Part shown: positions 43,810-54,837 of the stretch, piece after piece
Position numbering within the stretch: position 1 is the first letter of the stretch
Layout of the letters: every line of letters starts with the position of its first letter
DNA from: Zygnema cylindricum
Lineage: Eukaryota; Streptophyta; Zygnematophyceae; Zygnematales; Zygnemataceae
Assembly: GCA_037447655.1 (NCBI GenBank)
Contig: JBBHKE010001612.1
Location: forward strand, 104,708-168,707
DNA length: 64,000 bases
Direction: 5' to 3'
Made by a program: the position numbers and the translations under genes
The notes under the pieces: generated by a model
Seen by the model: only the letters and a program-made list of their open reading frames with translations
What the model was told of the DNA's origin: nothing
Databases searched by the model: none

Positions 43810-44545
43810 ACTGACAGAAACAGCGCAAAAAGCGCCGTCGCGTTCACACTAAAACTTTCGTCGCTTTCGCTGGACCGATATTTTTTCATCGACGGCAGAG
43901 AGCCTACCACATTAACGGTCAAGATGTAGCCCCCTCCTCCAGATTTGTCACGCAATGTGAAAAGTACAGTCGTACAAACGCAACAAGGGTTGACAGTCGA
44001 GGATATAGGGAATACTTTCTTCTCCATCCTTTTTTTTTAATTTGCCTTCGTTGGGCGTTGCTTCTGTCGTTCACCATCACACGCACTAAATTTAATATTA
44101 ATTGTCGTGCGACACGTAAGCTGTTTGACAGCTGTGACGACGGAAAACTTTTGTGTGAAATGGCTTTTGACAAAAGTTTTATAAAGCGTCGAAAACGACA
44201 AAATCAGTTTTTGAAATTTCAAATTTGTCGTCGCCCTAAATTTGACGTCTTCTGTCGGTCATGTCGCCTTGTGACGTGTACTGTTTTTTATTGGATCTAT
44301 AAAGCCACATGGAAATTGTACAATCGGAAAATCCAAAAATCAGACTAGAATCTAAGAGACCATAGGGCACGTGTCCATTGTACGGATAGCCCTTCGTTAA
44401 GCTTGTCCTGCATAATAATGGTTCCTATAAAAAAATCCTATTGGTCGAAATTTCGTTTGAGAGAAAAACTGTTCGCGGGCTAACTTTTTCGGCTAACGAA
44501 GGGCTTTCCGTTACAATGGTCACTTGCCTATGGAGGTGTACAGTA
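43810..44545. other. Intergenic DNA, nothing recognised
   Basis: Overlapping frames on both strands without recognisable motifs. Confidence 0.45.
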
Positions 44546-44551
44546 CGCCGA

Positions 44552-44585
44552 GTATCGCTATTAGTGTTGACACTAATAGCGATAC
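44552..44585. repeat. Minimal C-type hairpin
   Basis: GTATCGCTATTAGTG, loop TTGA, CACTAATAGCGATAC: a perfect 15-base stem with a 4-base loop. It is bordered by CAGTACGCCGA and CACGGTTTAC, so it looks like two C termini joined with the interior deleted. Confidence 0.88.
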
Positions 44586-44589
44586 ACGG

Positions 44590-45255
44590 TTTACCGTACA
44601 GTACGGTTCTCTTAGCGTACCTCCTTCAAATCGAATTTCCTGCCATGAAACAACGCCCTCCGTGACACATAAATCTGGGCCGTTCGTCACTTTTACGAAA
44701 ATGCCCCTGCTTTTTTGGATTCCAAATCTTCATCGTCCGTTCGAAATTTTAACTTTCTTAGAGTATTTTTTTTGTCGTTTAATTTTTTTTGTTGTATTTT
44801 TAGGTGACACGTCTGCATAGCCTTGTAGGAGCTCTTTAGGATTTTTGTCATATCTCCTATACGGGCAGTTGCCGAATCAGAGGGTACATTAAAGTACAGT
44901 ACATAACACTGTACTGTCAGTTCATTTGCTGAAAAGTACAAAAGATGCAATAAATGCGCTTAGTCTGCCAGCTGTCAGGCTTTACGAAAAAGGTAAACAT
45001 TTTTTATTTTTATTTTTTTTCAAAAAAAAAAATTGACCGTCACGTCGTTCTGATTTTGACCGTCGATTTTGTTCACAGTCGTCGATTCGACCCCTCAAAC
45101 AATTGAGGATTGAGGTTCGAATATCGTACGATTGTAACCATACTAAAATTACAGTACGAACTATATGCTGCTTTGTCGCTATCCACGTCTCGTTCCATTA
45201 TCACTGAAATTAGAGTTGATTCAACCTTCACTCAGTGGAGCACTACAGGATAGTA
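44590..45255. other. Intergenic DNA, nothing recognised
   Basis: No supported gene. Poly-T and poly-A runs near 45000-45035. Confidence 0.45.
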
Positions 45256-45309
45256 CAGGACAGAATTTGTCGCTTTTGTGGTCCTAAAGCGACAAATCTA
45301 GTCCTGTAA
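45256..45309. repeat. Imperfect hairpin
   Basis: AGGACAGAATTTGTCGCTTT pairs with AAAGCGACAAATCTAGTCCT across a short GTGGTCCT loop. No terminator-like T run or coding context suggests a function. Confidence 0.75.
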
Positions 45310-46059
45310 GAATTTACGCGACGTCACTCGATCGACCTTATCTCTTCAGATACGACACGCCAGATTTTTACTCGTTCCGTACAAAACAATATTTCCTCAC
45401 TTCTTTCTCGAAACAGAATTCTGTCAGTTTCAACCGTGCGTTTGTCGGGCTGCTTCTCTAAAATAGTACGAAACCTTTGTGCTCCTTAACGCACTAACTC
45501 AAAAACCTACGTCACAAACCAATCATGACGTATGCAAGACATAGATCCGCCAAAATTCAGTAAAACCCTACGCCCTATTTTCCAAATAATTGCAAAAGTA
45601 GCCGCACAAAAAACCTAAAATCATCACAGCCTCGCCAGCTGGCACCCGTGCTTTCTCCCTATTTTCCTGCTTCGCCGGCCGGTAACTTCGGCGAACGGTG
45701 AACCGACATTTTCTGACAGCGTCATATATCTGACAGCTGTCCATGTCTTTTTCGCGTTGTTTTCAGCAAATACGGAACGCCGGTTTCCGATTTCTTCGCG
45801 AGAGAGATTCCTTGACCGATCCGCCACCTGGCGTGCAGTACAATTATGTACGAAATCGTACTAAAAAAGACAGTGCGTTACCTAACAGTACAAAACCGTA
45901 CGAAATCCCGACTAAATATGTACAAATAGGACAAATCCGGGACATGCGCGGAAAAAATATGAAATATTTCAGCGTAAAGAACCGCCGAAACAAAAAATCG
46001 AGCCGCGCGATTTACGGGCGGCATATGATTGGCTGTCCGCGGCTACATACTTCAAGAAT
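45310..46059. other. Upstream region of LysM-like gene 3
   Basis: No coding motif recognised. It has GTACGAAATCGTAC-type words. A TATA-like TATAAAC lies at 46060-46066, only about 35 bases before the start codon, so the 5' leader would be very short if this box is used. Confidence 0.4.
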
Positions 46060-46100
46060 ATAAACTCTCCCGATTGGAGGAGACGGTGATTGGAGAGAAA

Positions 46101-47046
46101 ATGGGAATCCGACAGCTGTCACTGACGATTGTTTTCGCTGTAGCCGCTTTTTCTGCTACCGTCCACGTGGCAGCGTCAGGGAAGGAAGGAGAGCCAGTAC
46201 GACGTGGAAATGAAGTCCACGTGTCAGAAGGGAAAGATGGAGAACACGTGGCAGGTAAAGAGGTGGTCCAGGTGGCAGATGAAGGCCACGTGGCAGCACA
46301 ATATTATCCGAGTAGCTCTGTGACAGAGGCGACAAAGAGTAAGATACGCTGTTAGGGAGAGGAGAGAGGGGAAGAGAAGGAGAGAGAGGAGAGAGAGAGA
46401 GGAAGGATTTCAAGGATTTAAGAAAATGTTTGACTTTTATGCAATGTACTTTTTTTTGTCTTTTCTGATCTTTTTCTGTCCACATTCTACCAAATTTGCA
46501 TCAATCAAAGCTCCTTCATTTTATCTTAAGCTGTAGTGCCTAAAATTTTCACTGTTCACTTCGTACTTTTTAGTAAAGTTTGTGTATTATTTTGTTCATT
46601 TTCAATAAAATTTTCCAAATTACTTGGATTTTCCATCAAAAACTAACTACAATTTGTTCCCAAACTCCATATGTAACTAACCACAATTTCCATCCCTTCC
46701 CTTTTTTCTTATCCCTTTTTCTTTTCCGTTTCCCTTTTTTGTTTCCCTTTTCTGATTCTATTTTCTATTATTTTTTTAAATTTCCCCAGGATTCTTGCGA
46801 GGCGCTCGTCAATTATTCTACGCTTGTTCGTACGTCTACAGATGGCAACGTGGTGACACATGTCAATCAGTGATGGCAAAGTTTTGCGGAATGCGAAGAA
46901 GTACAAATTGGCAATCTTGTCTTGGTGCGAACGCCGGATTTTGTTTCGGAACCGGTTCCGCTTGGGCTCTCAATAGTAGAATTTGTGTAAGCAAATGTAT
47001 AGCTATTAGTGGAGTTTGGGTAAAAGGTTGTGACAGAGTGGCTTGA
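46101..47046 (+). CDS. Secreted LysM-like cysteine-rich protein, paralogue 3
   Basis: Exons 46101-46338 and 46790-47046, 451-base intron, donor GTAAGA, acceptor TTCCCCAG, phase 1 like the other two; 164 residues. The signal peptide is MGIRQLSLTIVFAVAAF with cleavage expected after the alanine-rich VHVAAS. The linker is longer than in paralogues 1 and 2 and repeats HVA/HVS units (VHVAAS, VHVSEG, EHVAGK, GHVAAQ). The LysM-like part is FLRGARQLFYACSYVYRW, RGDTCQSVMAKFCGMRR, WQSCLGANAGFC, ALNSRICVSKC. All eight cysteines are conserved. It is the most divergent member and lies in direct orientation 9.7 kb after paralogue 2. Unspliced, exon 1 would end at codon 85 inside the intron. Glycan binding outside the cell is inferred. 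Confidence 0.85.
46164..46292. promoter_or_regulatory. Four in-frame CACGTG motifs in exon 1
   Basis: CACGTG at 46164-46169, 46218-46223, 46245-46250 and 46287-46292, all in frame (His-Val) and each followed by GCA or TCA, giving ABRE-like CACGTGGCA or CACGTGTCA. The first two are at codons 22 and 40, as in the other paralogues. A degenerate fifth unit (CCAGGTGGCAG) is at about 46268. Confidence 0.5.
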
Positions 47047-48124
47047 AACTTGACAAAAAACCCCAAAATTTATCTTCTATTACGCCTTTAAAATTTAATC
47101 GTTTTATTAACCCTCGTTTATCGGAGTCGAGGTGGTTTTGTAGATTTTCTTTTCAGTGCATTTTGGTCACATTGTTGTGAAAGATATCTTGTTAAACCAT
47201 TTGGGTTTGTTTTAGATTTGTTTAGTGGAATTTAATAACATGTACATTAGTTCTGGCGCTTGTTTTTTAATATTTTTTAGGAGTAAGATTAGTTAATAAG
47301 AGAGAGTTTGACATGCACTGTTAAGGTGAGGTTTAGAAAGCTAAGTTTTGGATAGTATAGAGCAATAAATTTCAGCTTTTTAGGATAAAGTAGATGGTAA
47401 TTTTTTGCGATTAATTACATGTCAGTCAATTTAGGAGAAATGTTGACTAGGCTCCCACACAGAATTTCCTGTGGACGTATAAATTAGGAAGTTAATCTTC
47501 TCGAATAATTTTTGCATCTACGAGGGTAATGCAGGACATGTAGAAACGAATATAATTTTTCCATGTACAATTTTGAATTGACTATTTTGCACTTTATTTT
47601 TGGAGGCTTTGTTCTTTACTCGTCTTTTAACATAAGCACACGTGGAATATTATACTGCTCATTGCTGTTAGAGTTGATCGTTCTGATTTGAGCGCCATGT
47701 TTCTTGAATCGAAAACCTTAAATCAGTGTTAACAGCAATATTTAGTTAAGTGGCTCATAATTGCCGTATAACAAACCATCATTCAGTGTAGCTACTACTA
47801 TGTCCGGTTTAAAGCTAATAGTTTACTAACTCCAACAACGATAGGAGGTGTACTTTCCTTAAAAAGAATCAGTGTAAAAATGGCGAATGAAAACCCTCAT
47901 AAACATGTAGCTTTTTGATGAGCCATTTCAATGTTGTTAGACCTGAGGCTTAAAGCAATTGTGAATGGTTATAAGTTTTCATGTAGTTCCAATGATTGTT
48001 GTGATAAAGTATGTATTTTCATTTTGGTTATGATCTCAATCTTTATTTAGGAATGTATTCAGCTTGATTGCTTCTATGAGAAGTATGTAGTGTTTTGTAT
48101 CGCTAGGGTTTTGCCGATAACCAA
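47047..48124. other. AT-rich intergenic DNA, nothing recognised
   Basis: 3' flank of LysM-like gene 3 and beyond. No gene, RNA or clear element end. A GATAGGAGGTGTACTTT end near 47842 may be a lone C-family terminus. Confidence 0.4.
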
Positions 48125-48570
48125 TATGTCCCTTTTTTGGTTTAGTGATAATCGATATATTGGCATGATATATCGGCACTGGTGTTATCGCGATAAAAAA
48201 CCGATATTATCGGTTTTTTATCAGTTTTTTATCGCGATAACACAGAATATCGGTTTTTATCGTGATAACACCTGTACCGATAACTATTGGCGATATTGTA
48301 CGGTTTTCCGTACAGCTATAGGGATAACTGTCCGTACTAAACTTCCTTTATACAGAAGTACGGAACAGAATGTCATACTTGGCATGCCACGCTATATACG
48401 GTCAAAAATATAATACAATATATTATAAAGTGCTATTATATAGCGTACTATATTATTTTCTACTTATCGCCGATAAGGAAATTGTTGGTCTCGGAGCGAT
48501 ATATTGGGATCCCTCACCGTTCGATAACCGATAGCTATCGGTATCGGTTTTATCGCAATAATTTTTTTGC
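48125..48570. repeat. CGATAT/ATCGCGAT palindromic repeat cluster 2
   Basis: TTATCGCGATAAAAAACCGA is followed by TCGGTTTTTTATC and a second TTATCGCGATAA, then further CGATAACC and TATCGGT words. GTGTTATCGCGATAA and TTATCGCGATAACAC near 48184 and 48230 form an inverted pair. Confidence 0.78.
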
Positions 48571-49376
48571 CGAGACTCAACGCTAGAAATTTATCTTGAA
48601 TATAAGTGCGAGAAGTAACATTGTTTTAAATATGGAAAACTAAAGTGCCAGTGCATTCATGTAGGAGTGGAGCTGAATGTTATATTTGAGATTATTCGCA
48701 GATTTATTATTTTAAATAGTTCATGAAATCAACAATTCATGAAATTGACAATGTGGGATTGGTCATGAACACCAGAAGTAAAAAAAGTCAAAATTTCGTA
48801 AGGACTCCATAACGACCTTATAGAAAGTGGAGCAGTTGGGTGCACACCTTGAATTTCGTGACGACACAATGAATTTGATACTTTGTATAATCACTCGACC
48901 AACGTTTGGGGATTGTGTAAAAAACATTTTTTAACTGAACCCATAAACATACAACCAACAAATCAAAAGAAAACCAAAAAAAACACAGAAAAAGCCCTCC
49001 CATTGTCAAGCTCACAACATTACTCGCTCGAATATTTTATTTACCGCAAATAATCCATTGATCTGGAGAGTCCTACGGTAACTCAAAAAGTAAACGAATC
49101 CTCTTGCATTTTTCTCCCAAACAAAAAACTCAACCGTTAAAATTTCATTCTTCATTACCATTATCGCATACGACAAGAGAACAAAGAGATCTCCGTTGTA
49201 ATGGACATTTCATATTTGTCTTTATTCGAAACAATAGCAAAGAACAAACCAGAAGTTCACTCAAAAACAGCCGAAACGCACACTCTGAAAATTCTAAAAA
49301 TTCGCTGACATTAACGGCCGTTCAGATTTTAAGACCGGCATGAAACGGCCGTCTAGGATGTCAGCTACAGTACAGT
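48571..49376. other. AT-rich intergenic DNA, nothing recognised
   Basis: No supported gene or element. Confidence 0.45.
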
Positions 49377-49579
49377 GCACCATGAATCGTTATTAGCCTT
49401 ATGTACGCTATATCGGCACCCGAAAATTCTGACATTGATACCTTAAATATAATAAACTACACTATTTAAGGAAGTGGACCATAATCTGCCACGTCTCCTA
49501 GCACTAAATTAGAATGAATGACGCTAATTTTTTTCTTTACACTAATAATTTCTATACGCTAATAACGATTCAAGGTGTA
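49377..49579. mobile_element. C-family MITE, first of a tandem trio
   Basis: Starts near ACCATGAATCGTTATTAG and ends AACGATTCAAGGTGTA. It is nearly the same as 55758-55963 (shared CTTATGTACGCTATATCGGC and TGCCACGTCTC blocks). Confidence 0.8.
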
Positions 49580-49582
49580 CTG

Positions 49583-49802
49583 TACACCGCCAATCGCTAT
49601 TAGCGTTGTGTATGCTAATCCCGCCCCGTTTTTTTTTTTTTTTATTCTCAAATAGAATTACCCATACTATTTAAAAAAATCCTAATTCCTAATTAGAGTA
49701 AACGATTTATTCGAAAATTTCCAAATTCCCAATTAGCGTAAACCACGCTATTTGTTCATATACGCTAAAGAAACTTCTACGCTAATAGCGAATGGCGGTG
49801 TA
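49583..49802. mobile_element. C-family MITE, second of the trio
   Basis: TACACCGCCAATCGC to GCGAATGGCGGTGTA, 220 bases, only three bases (CTG) after the first element. Confidence 0.88.
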
Positions 49803-49805
49803 GTG

Positions 49806-50024
49806 TACACCGCCAATCGCTATTAGCGTTGTGTACGCTAATCCCGTCCCGCTTTTTTTTGTTTTTATTCTCAAATAGAATTATCCACACTATTTAAAAA
49901 GCCCTAATTCCTAATTAGAGTAATCGATTTCTTCCAAAATTTCCAAATTCCCAATTAGCGTACACCACGCTAAATAATAGTATACGCTAATCAAACGTAC
50001 ACGCTAATAGCGATTGGCGGTGTA
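49806..50024. mobile_element. C-family MITE, third of the trio
   Basis: TACACCGCCAATCGC to GCGATTGGCGGTGTA, three bases (GTG) after the second element and very similar to it in sequence, so one of the pair probably arose from the other. Confidence 0.88.
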
Positions 50025-50174
50025 CTGCACTCTGTACTTGCCACAGCAGTTAGAATTTTGTGTGTCCGTACCGAATGAAAGGGTGTGCCCTCACTACTTT
50101 CCTTCAGAAAGACCGACAATTCTTTACACAATTTTTTTCTTCCGGTTCATCCGACAGCTCGGCGCCACTTGTTT

Positions 50175-50330
50175 TGCTGTAAGAATATTTGTCGACCAGT
50201 ATACTTGTCGGTCAAAGCTTTCGGTACGGATGTTTTCTCGTTGAAAATTGGCCGGTGGGAGCATTTGTCGGTGAGCGTATTTGTCGGTGAAAGTATTTGT
50301 CGGTGCGAGAATTTGTCGGTGAGTATGGGT
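50175..50330. repeat. TTTGTCGGTGA minisatellite
   Basis: About six degenerate units of ATTTGTCGGTGAGCGT-type, 16-17 bases each, best conserved at 50263-50330. Confidence 0.85.
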
Positions 50331-50714
50331 CCGACTGGGATACTGGATAGGAGATATGCCAAATTTACCAATTGCAAACAAAGCTATTTTGACGGCCGTT
50401 AGTTTTTGAGGCCAAACGGAACTAAATATCAGGTTCCATTTCAAACCAGGCCGTTTTACTGAACCTATGGGCTTTAAGTTTGTCATGGACACTATGACGT
50501 CGGCAGCTTCCATGTGACGTTGAATTGTGTCCTTTCTTTTATGAAGTACAGTACAATACTGTACCTTACTACAGTCTGACTACGTCACGTCACGTGTCTG
50601 TTTACCATATTATGTCATGCCACGCGTCGTCTTGTGGTGGTCACTTTCTTCTTTTAGTGTGTTCAGTTTTTTACATTTTTAGGAATGTTGGTCCCGGATA
50701 AAATTTTGCTATAT
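50331..50714. other. Intergenic DNA
   Basis: CAGTACTGTAC-like words near 50545-50575; otherwise nothing recognised. Confidence 0.45.
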
Positions 50715-50842
50715 TACACCGCGAATCGTTATAACTTATTAGAGTTAGCAACACTAAATCAGTCTCTTCTTCCTCTGACCTAAAATCATAAAATAGTGTA
50801 AACCACACTATTTAAGGAAATTGGACAGTTTCTGCGCACTAA
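50715..50842. mobile_element. C-family left end, truncated
   Basis: TTACACCGCGAATCGTTATA start; the element runs into the TAA of B4 and no right end was found. Confidence 0.6.
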
Positions 50843-51605
50843 GGGTGGCGTTCATCAGCCGAAAAATGAGGTTGTTTACAAAATCCAGACTTCTCCGTAC
50901 TACGCCGTACCTCTTATTTTGTTTTTATACGCGAACAACATTACAGAGAATCTTGCCAATATTCTCCAAAGGTCTGGGAGGTAACAATGACCGTTGGATG
51001 TTTTTTCACGAAGCATTCGCTTCGAAAGTTTTTGTAAATGGTGTACCTCGAGGAGGTACATCATCATTTACAAAAAAAATTGAGCCGCGACACGTTGGAT
51101 AATGAATGTACGTGTCACGACGGCAAACCAACGGAAATCGAAAAATCTCACACATGATATATGCATTCAAAAATTCAACGGAAATCACGAAAGTGATCTT
51201 GTATGAGCTTTCTTCGCACTATTTTTGTTACATGCCATTCGTCGCACTATTTGTGGAAGCGCTCATTCGTCACGCAAAAAAGCAGAAACCCTAAAAAATG
51301 AGCAGGCATCTGACAAGCGTTGCAAATAATGAGTTGGCATCTGACAAGCGTTTGCAAAGAGTTCAAAATTTGTGTGGTACGATGCACTGGTCCACACGTA
51401 CATGGTATGCAAATGACGATTTCGAGTTGAAGTTGGTCCGTGTATAATATATTTGACGATTTTCAATTTACGATCTTATCTTACGTGGTACCACTCATTT
51501 TGGAGCACGTGGATTACAGACGATGCGCGAGAGAATAACGTTCAAAGTGTCACATTTTGTAATGTTGTTCGTAGGATTACATAATTTCCTGATGGAACAA
51601 CACCT
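50843..51605. mobile_element. TIR element B4
   Basis: GGGTGGCGTTCATCAG start and CTGATGGAACAACACC end, TAA on both sides (50840-50842, 51606-51608). The central inverted repeat GTACCTCGAGGAGGTAC is near 51042-51058. Confidence 0.83.
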
Positions 51606-51608
51606 TAA

Positions 51609-52374
51609 GGGTAACCTTTCATCAGGCGTTCCCAGTGATCGTACGTTCACGTTTACTGGCAGTAATATTTGTAACACCTTTCCATCAAGTCGTGCTAGTG
51701 AAGCAAAAATTGCTTACGTGTTAAATTGCGATTGGTACCACGTAGGATCCTGTTGAGCCGCCCAAGATTAATGAAAGATTTGAAAAGTACAAAATCTCAA
51801 CTGCGTTTCTGTACGGGCAGACACAGATTAAAATATCTAGTAACGTCACGCTAATGTACAATCTATACGTCCTTGTATTTGTCGCTGTACCAACGGTCAC
51901 GAAAACCGTTGCAAAATGAAAATTTGTACAAATGTCTATGAATGTACCATTTGTACGTTCATGTATTATTGCTGTACCAGCGAAGGCGTGACAAGATGTC
52001 CTACAACCAAGATTTTGTCGTCGAACAAGGTGGCTTTGATGTTAGAAGGTACATGCCATTTGCCCCATGTAAGTTTATAACTTTTCGTCCGTCGTGGGTC
52101 GACTCTGACTTTTACATGTGGACCAATACATGCGTCCAGTAAGTGCAAAGTGTCCTCCTGAGGACAGTCGGAGGAGACTCGCCAGGTACTGGATAGAAGG
52201 GGCGTTTGCGTCAAAAATTCAAAATTGGACGGTGGAAATTTTCGCCAAAAGGCTGGAGAATCTTAATGAATTTGTGGTAAACATCTTTTGTAAAAAAAAA
52301 AACAGTACGACTTAGTACGGAAAGGTATCTTCTCCGGTAAAGTTCCCCACTTTTCGCCTGATGGAAGGTTACCC
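51609..52374. mobile_element. TIR element B5, tandem with B4
   Basis: GGGTAACCTTTCATCAGGCG start and CGCCTGATGGAAGGTTACCC end, perfect 20-base TIRs, sharing its left TAA with B4. The sequence between is more diverged than in other B copies. Confidence 0.87.
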
Positions 52375-52379
52375 TAAAT

Positions 52380-52765
52380 GATTGTTCCATATTCAAATTG
52401 CAAAGTAACAATTAATAATAAATGCTTAACGCTCGTGTACAATACTAGAAATAGTAGAAATGATGGGCAGTGTGGAAGAGAGAATGTGGTGACACAAGTG
52501 AAGACAAAATCATCACGTCAACCTCTACGAACGACCAGTTAAATCTAACATATTGTATCTTGCTTCGCTTTTTTGGACATCCATTTTTGAGAATTCAGGC
52601 GTATTTGAGAAGTGTACGGAAAAAGTATTGTACTGAACCGAGCAATTTTCGCGCTATGGACAAACGTTGAGAGCGGTGAGAGGATGCGGCGCACGCGTCC
52701 ACATCGCCCCCCTTTCATTCCGTTTTACGACGCGCCGCGCCGCGCGGAACGTCATATGTATAAAT
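52380..52765. other. Intergenic DNA with a CG-rich patch
   Basis: GGCGCACGCGTCCACATCGC and CGACGCGCCGCGCCGCGCGG near 52688-52747 form an unusual CG-dense patch in otherwise AT-rich DNA. No gene recognised. Confidence 0.5.
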
Positions 52766-52838
52766 ATGTTTAGGGTTTTTTTCTCATTTGTGTTTTTTTT
52801 TCTAAATAAAAACACAACCAGTAAAAAACCCTAAACCT
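52766..52838. repeat. Foldback around GTTTAGGGTTTTTT
   Basis: TATGTTTAGGGTTTTTT pairs with AAAAAACCCTAAACCTATA; inside, TTTGTGTTTTT pairs with AAAAACACAA, giving a long stem with an A/T-rich loop. Confidence 0.82.
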
Positions 52839-52851
52839 ATAAGTTTACAAA

Positions 52852-52877
52852 TGCAAGATACCCGGGCGTATCTTGCA
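52852..52877. repeat. Near-perfect 26-base palindrome
   Basis: TGCAAGATAC, CCGGGC, GTATCTTGCA: a 10-base perfect stem. Confidence 0.88.
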
Positions 52878-52879
52878 AA

Positions 52880-53790
52880 ATGGTGGGAGTAACGCCTTTT
52901 TTGGGTGTAAAATACGATTCTCATCGCTCCCACCAACTGGGCCAACTCGTAAGAAACATTTTCTGTACTGAATCTTGCAACTTTTTGGCACAGCGGGACC
53001 CCTAAGGCTTTCGACACCCTTCGTGGAGGCGTCCACGCCGCCCCCCCTGGTTTTTCGAGTAACAACGCCTCGCGCCGCGAGCCGCATGGCTAACTGCGAA
53101 CGCCGCGAAACTACCGTAGCAATCCGTTGAACAAAGGGAATCGCGGGACGACACATTTTTTTGCCCGTTGATTTCTTTAACTGGTGTGTAGACATGTGGT
53201 TTTTATATAGACATACAAATTACTTATGTAAAAAGCAAATAAATTTATAAATACAAATTGAAAGAGAAAGATATATATAGAGAGAAAAATAAAGAGAAGG
53301 AAAAAAAGATAGAGAGTAAAAAATAATAAAACATAAGAAAATAATTCCATTGAGGTTGTGCATGGATTTGGTTACTAAGTTTTTGTACATGTTTATTCAA
53401 TTTATTTTGTTTGCAAAATATTTATGATGTCTTTTTACATTTTAACATTTATTTTGTGATGTTTTAATCTAAACAACATCATTAGTTGTTTTGTTTTTTC
53501 TTTTTCAGCCAATGGGTTTCCTATCTGCGTTAATAAAAACATTCGTGTTTTTTCACAAAACACAGTATACAATTTTGGGGATAGCGCCAAGGGACATAAA
53601 GAAAGGTCCACGAACAGAATCGATTTGAAAATGTATCGTTCGGAAGAGAAGTATGAGATATAAAAAACAAAACTTAGATTGAGAATGCGGGCTAGTTAGT
53701 GACGGCAATAATAGAAAATAACTCCAAAATATGAGCATCAAGTGGCTTGAAGCCTCCGCTACATTAGAAAACTTGTATGAGAATATGTTT
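52880..53790. other. Intergenic DNA, nothing supported
   Basis: A CG-rich patch at 53030-53130 (GCGTCCACGCCGCCCC, CGCCTCGCGCCGCGAGCCGC) echoes the one at 52690-52750. Minus-strand frames of 87-116 codons here have no recognised motif. The rest is AT-rich. Confidence 0.4.
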
Positions 53791-53795
53791 GCTCC

Positions 53796-53893
53796 TGTTA
53801 TAACTTTGTTCACACATTTTGTAGCAACTTTGTTCACACATTTTGCTAGTTCACACATTTTGTAGCAACTTTGTTCACACATTTTGTAGCAGG
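53796..53893. repeat. Tandem repeat TTTGTTCACACATTTTGTAG
   Basis: Four units of about 24 bases (AACTTTGTTCACACATTTTG then TAGC), the third shortened. Confidence 0.92.
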
Positions 53894-53899
53894 TGGAGG

Positions 53900-54834
53900 T
53901 GAAAGTGCTAGAGTAGTCATTTTGTACGATTTGTTTTGGATGGAGATCAAAAGTGTGGGATCGACGCCATGCCACATGTTAGGTTTCCTTGATATGAACG
54001 GGAAAAAACCAACAAGGTAAGTGACGAAATTTCTTTAAAAAAAAAGTAGCTTTTTGAAAAAAAAAATAGGATTTACATGTTTTGTGAGTGTATTGTTAAT
54101 TGGTTTATTGTTCCTTTGTCATTTTTGGAGAGTCAAGTATTTTTGATGTCATTTTTGTGGTTTTTAGGTTTAATGTTTCTGGGTCTCTTTTGCAATTTTT
54201 GAGTTTTCATAGACGTATTTTTTAGAGTTACATATCGAATTAAAAGGGCTAATTACAACTTCTTTACAGTGCCCTACTTATTATATAATACTGTTCTACA
54301 TGAAATGAATTATGACATTTTTTATTCAGTTTTAGTTGTGGTTCTAGGTTGTTTTGTTTGCTTTGGTGTAACAGTCTGAAATGTTATGGTTTAAAAGCCT
54401 CTCTTAGAACAACAAATAGAAAACAACGTCATCTATAGTTGCATTTCTATTCACCGCCAGTTTTCAGTTTTTCGTAACCGGTAGAATTATAGGGTACCGG
54501 TAGAATTATAGGGTTCATTGTGCTACCAGTTTGAGTTAAACTGTTGATTTTTAGAGTACTCTATAGTTTAGGTTTCATAGAAATGCTCCTAATTTAAGTG
54601 TGTTGGAGTGACACAAAACGAAAAATCTACGACATGCAAAAAAGCTAAAAAAAGAATAGAACTTGAAAGCTAACAACCAAAAAACCATTAATAAATCCCA
54701 AAAGCCTTAAAATACCCTATTTTCCCCGAAAATCTCCTTGAAACCGTGAATAGAATTCAAATCACCTAAAAGAAGTGAAATGGCGAGGCCAAAGACGAAA
54801 TTAAGAGTTAACAACTCGTTTAACATATAAGAAC
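53900..54834. other. AT-rich intergenic DNA, nothing recognised
   Basis: A tandem pair of TACCGGTAGAATTATAGGGT lies near 54477-54515. No gene. Confidence 0.5.
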
Positions 54835-54837
54835 TAA

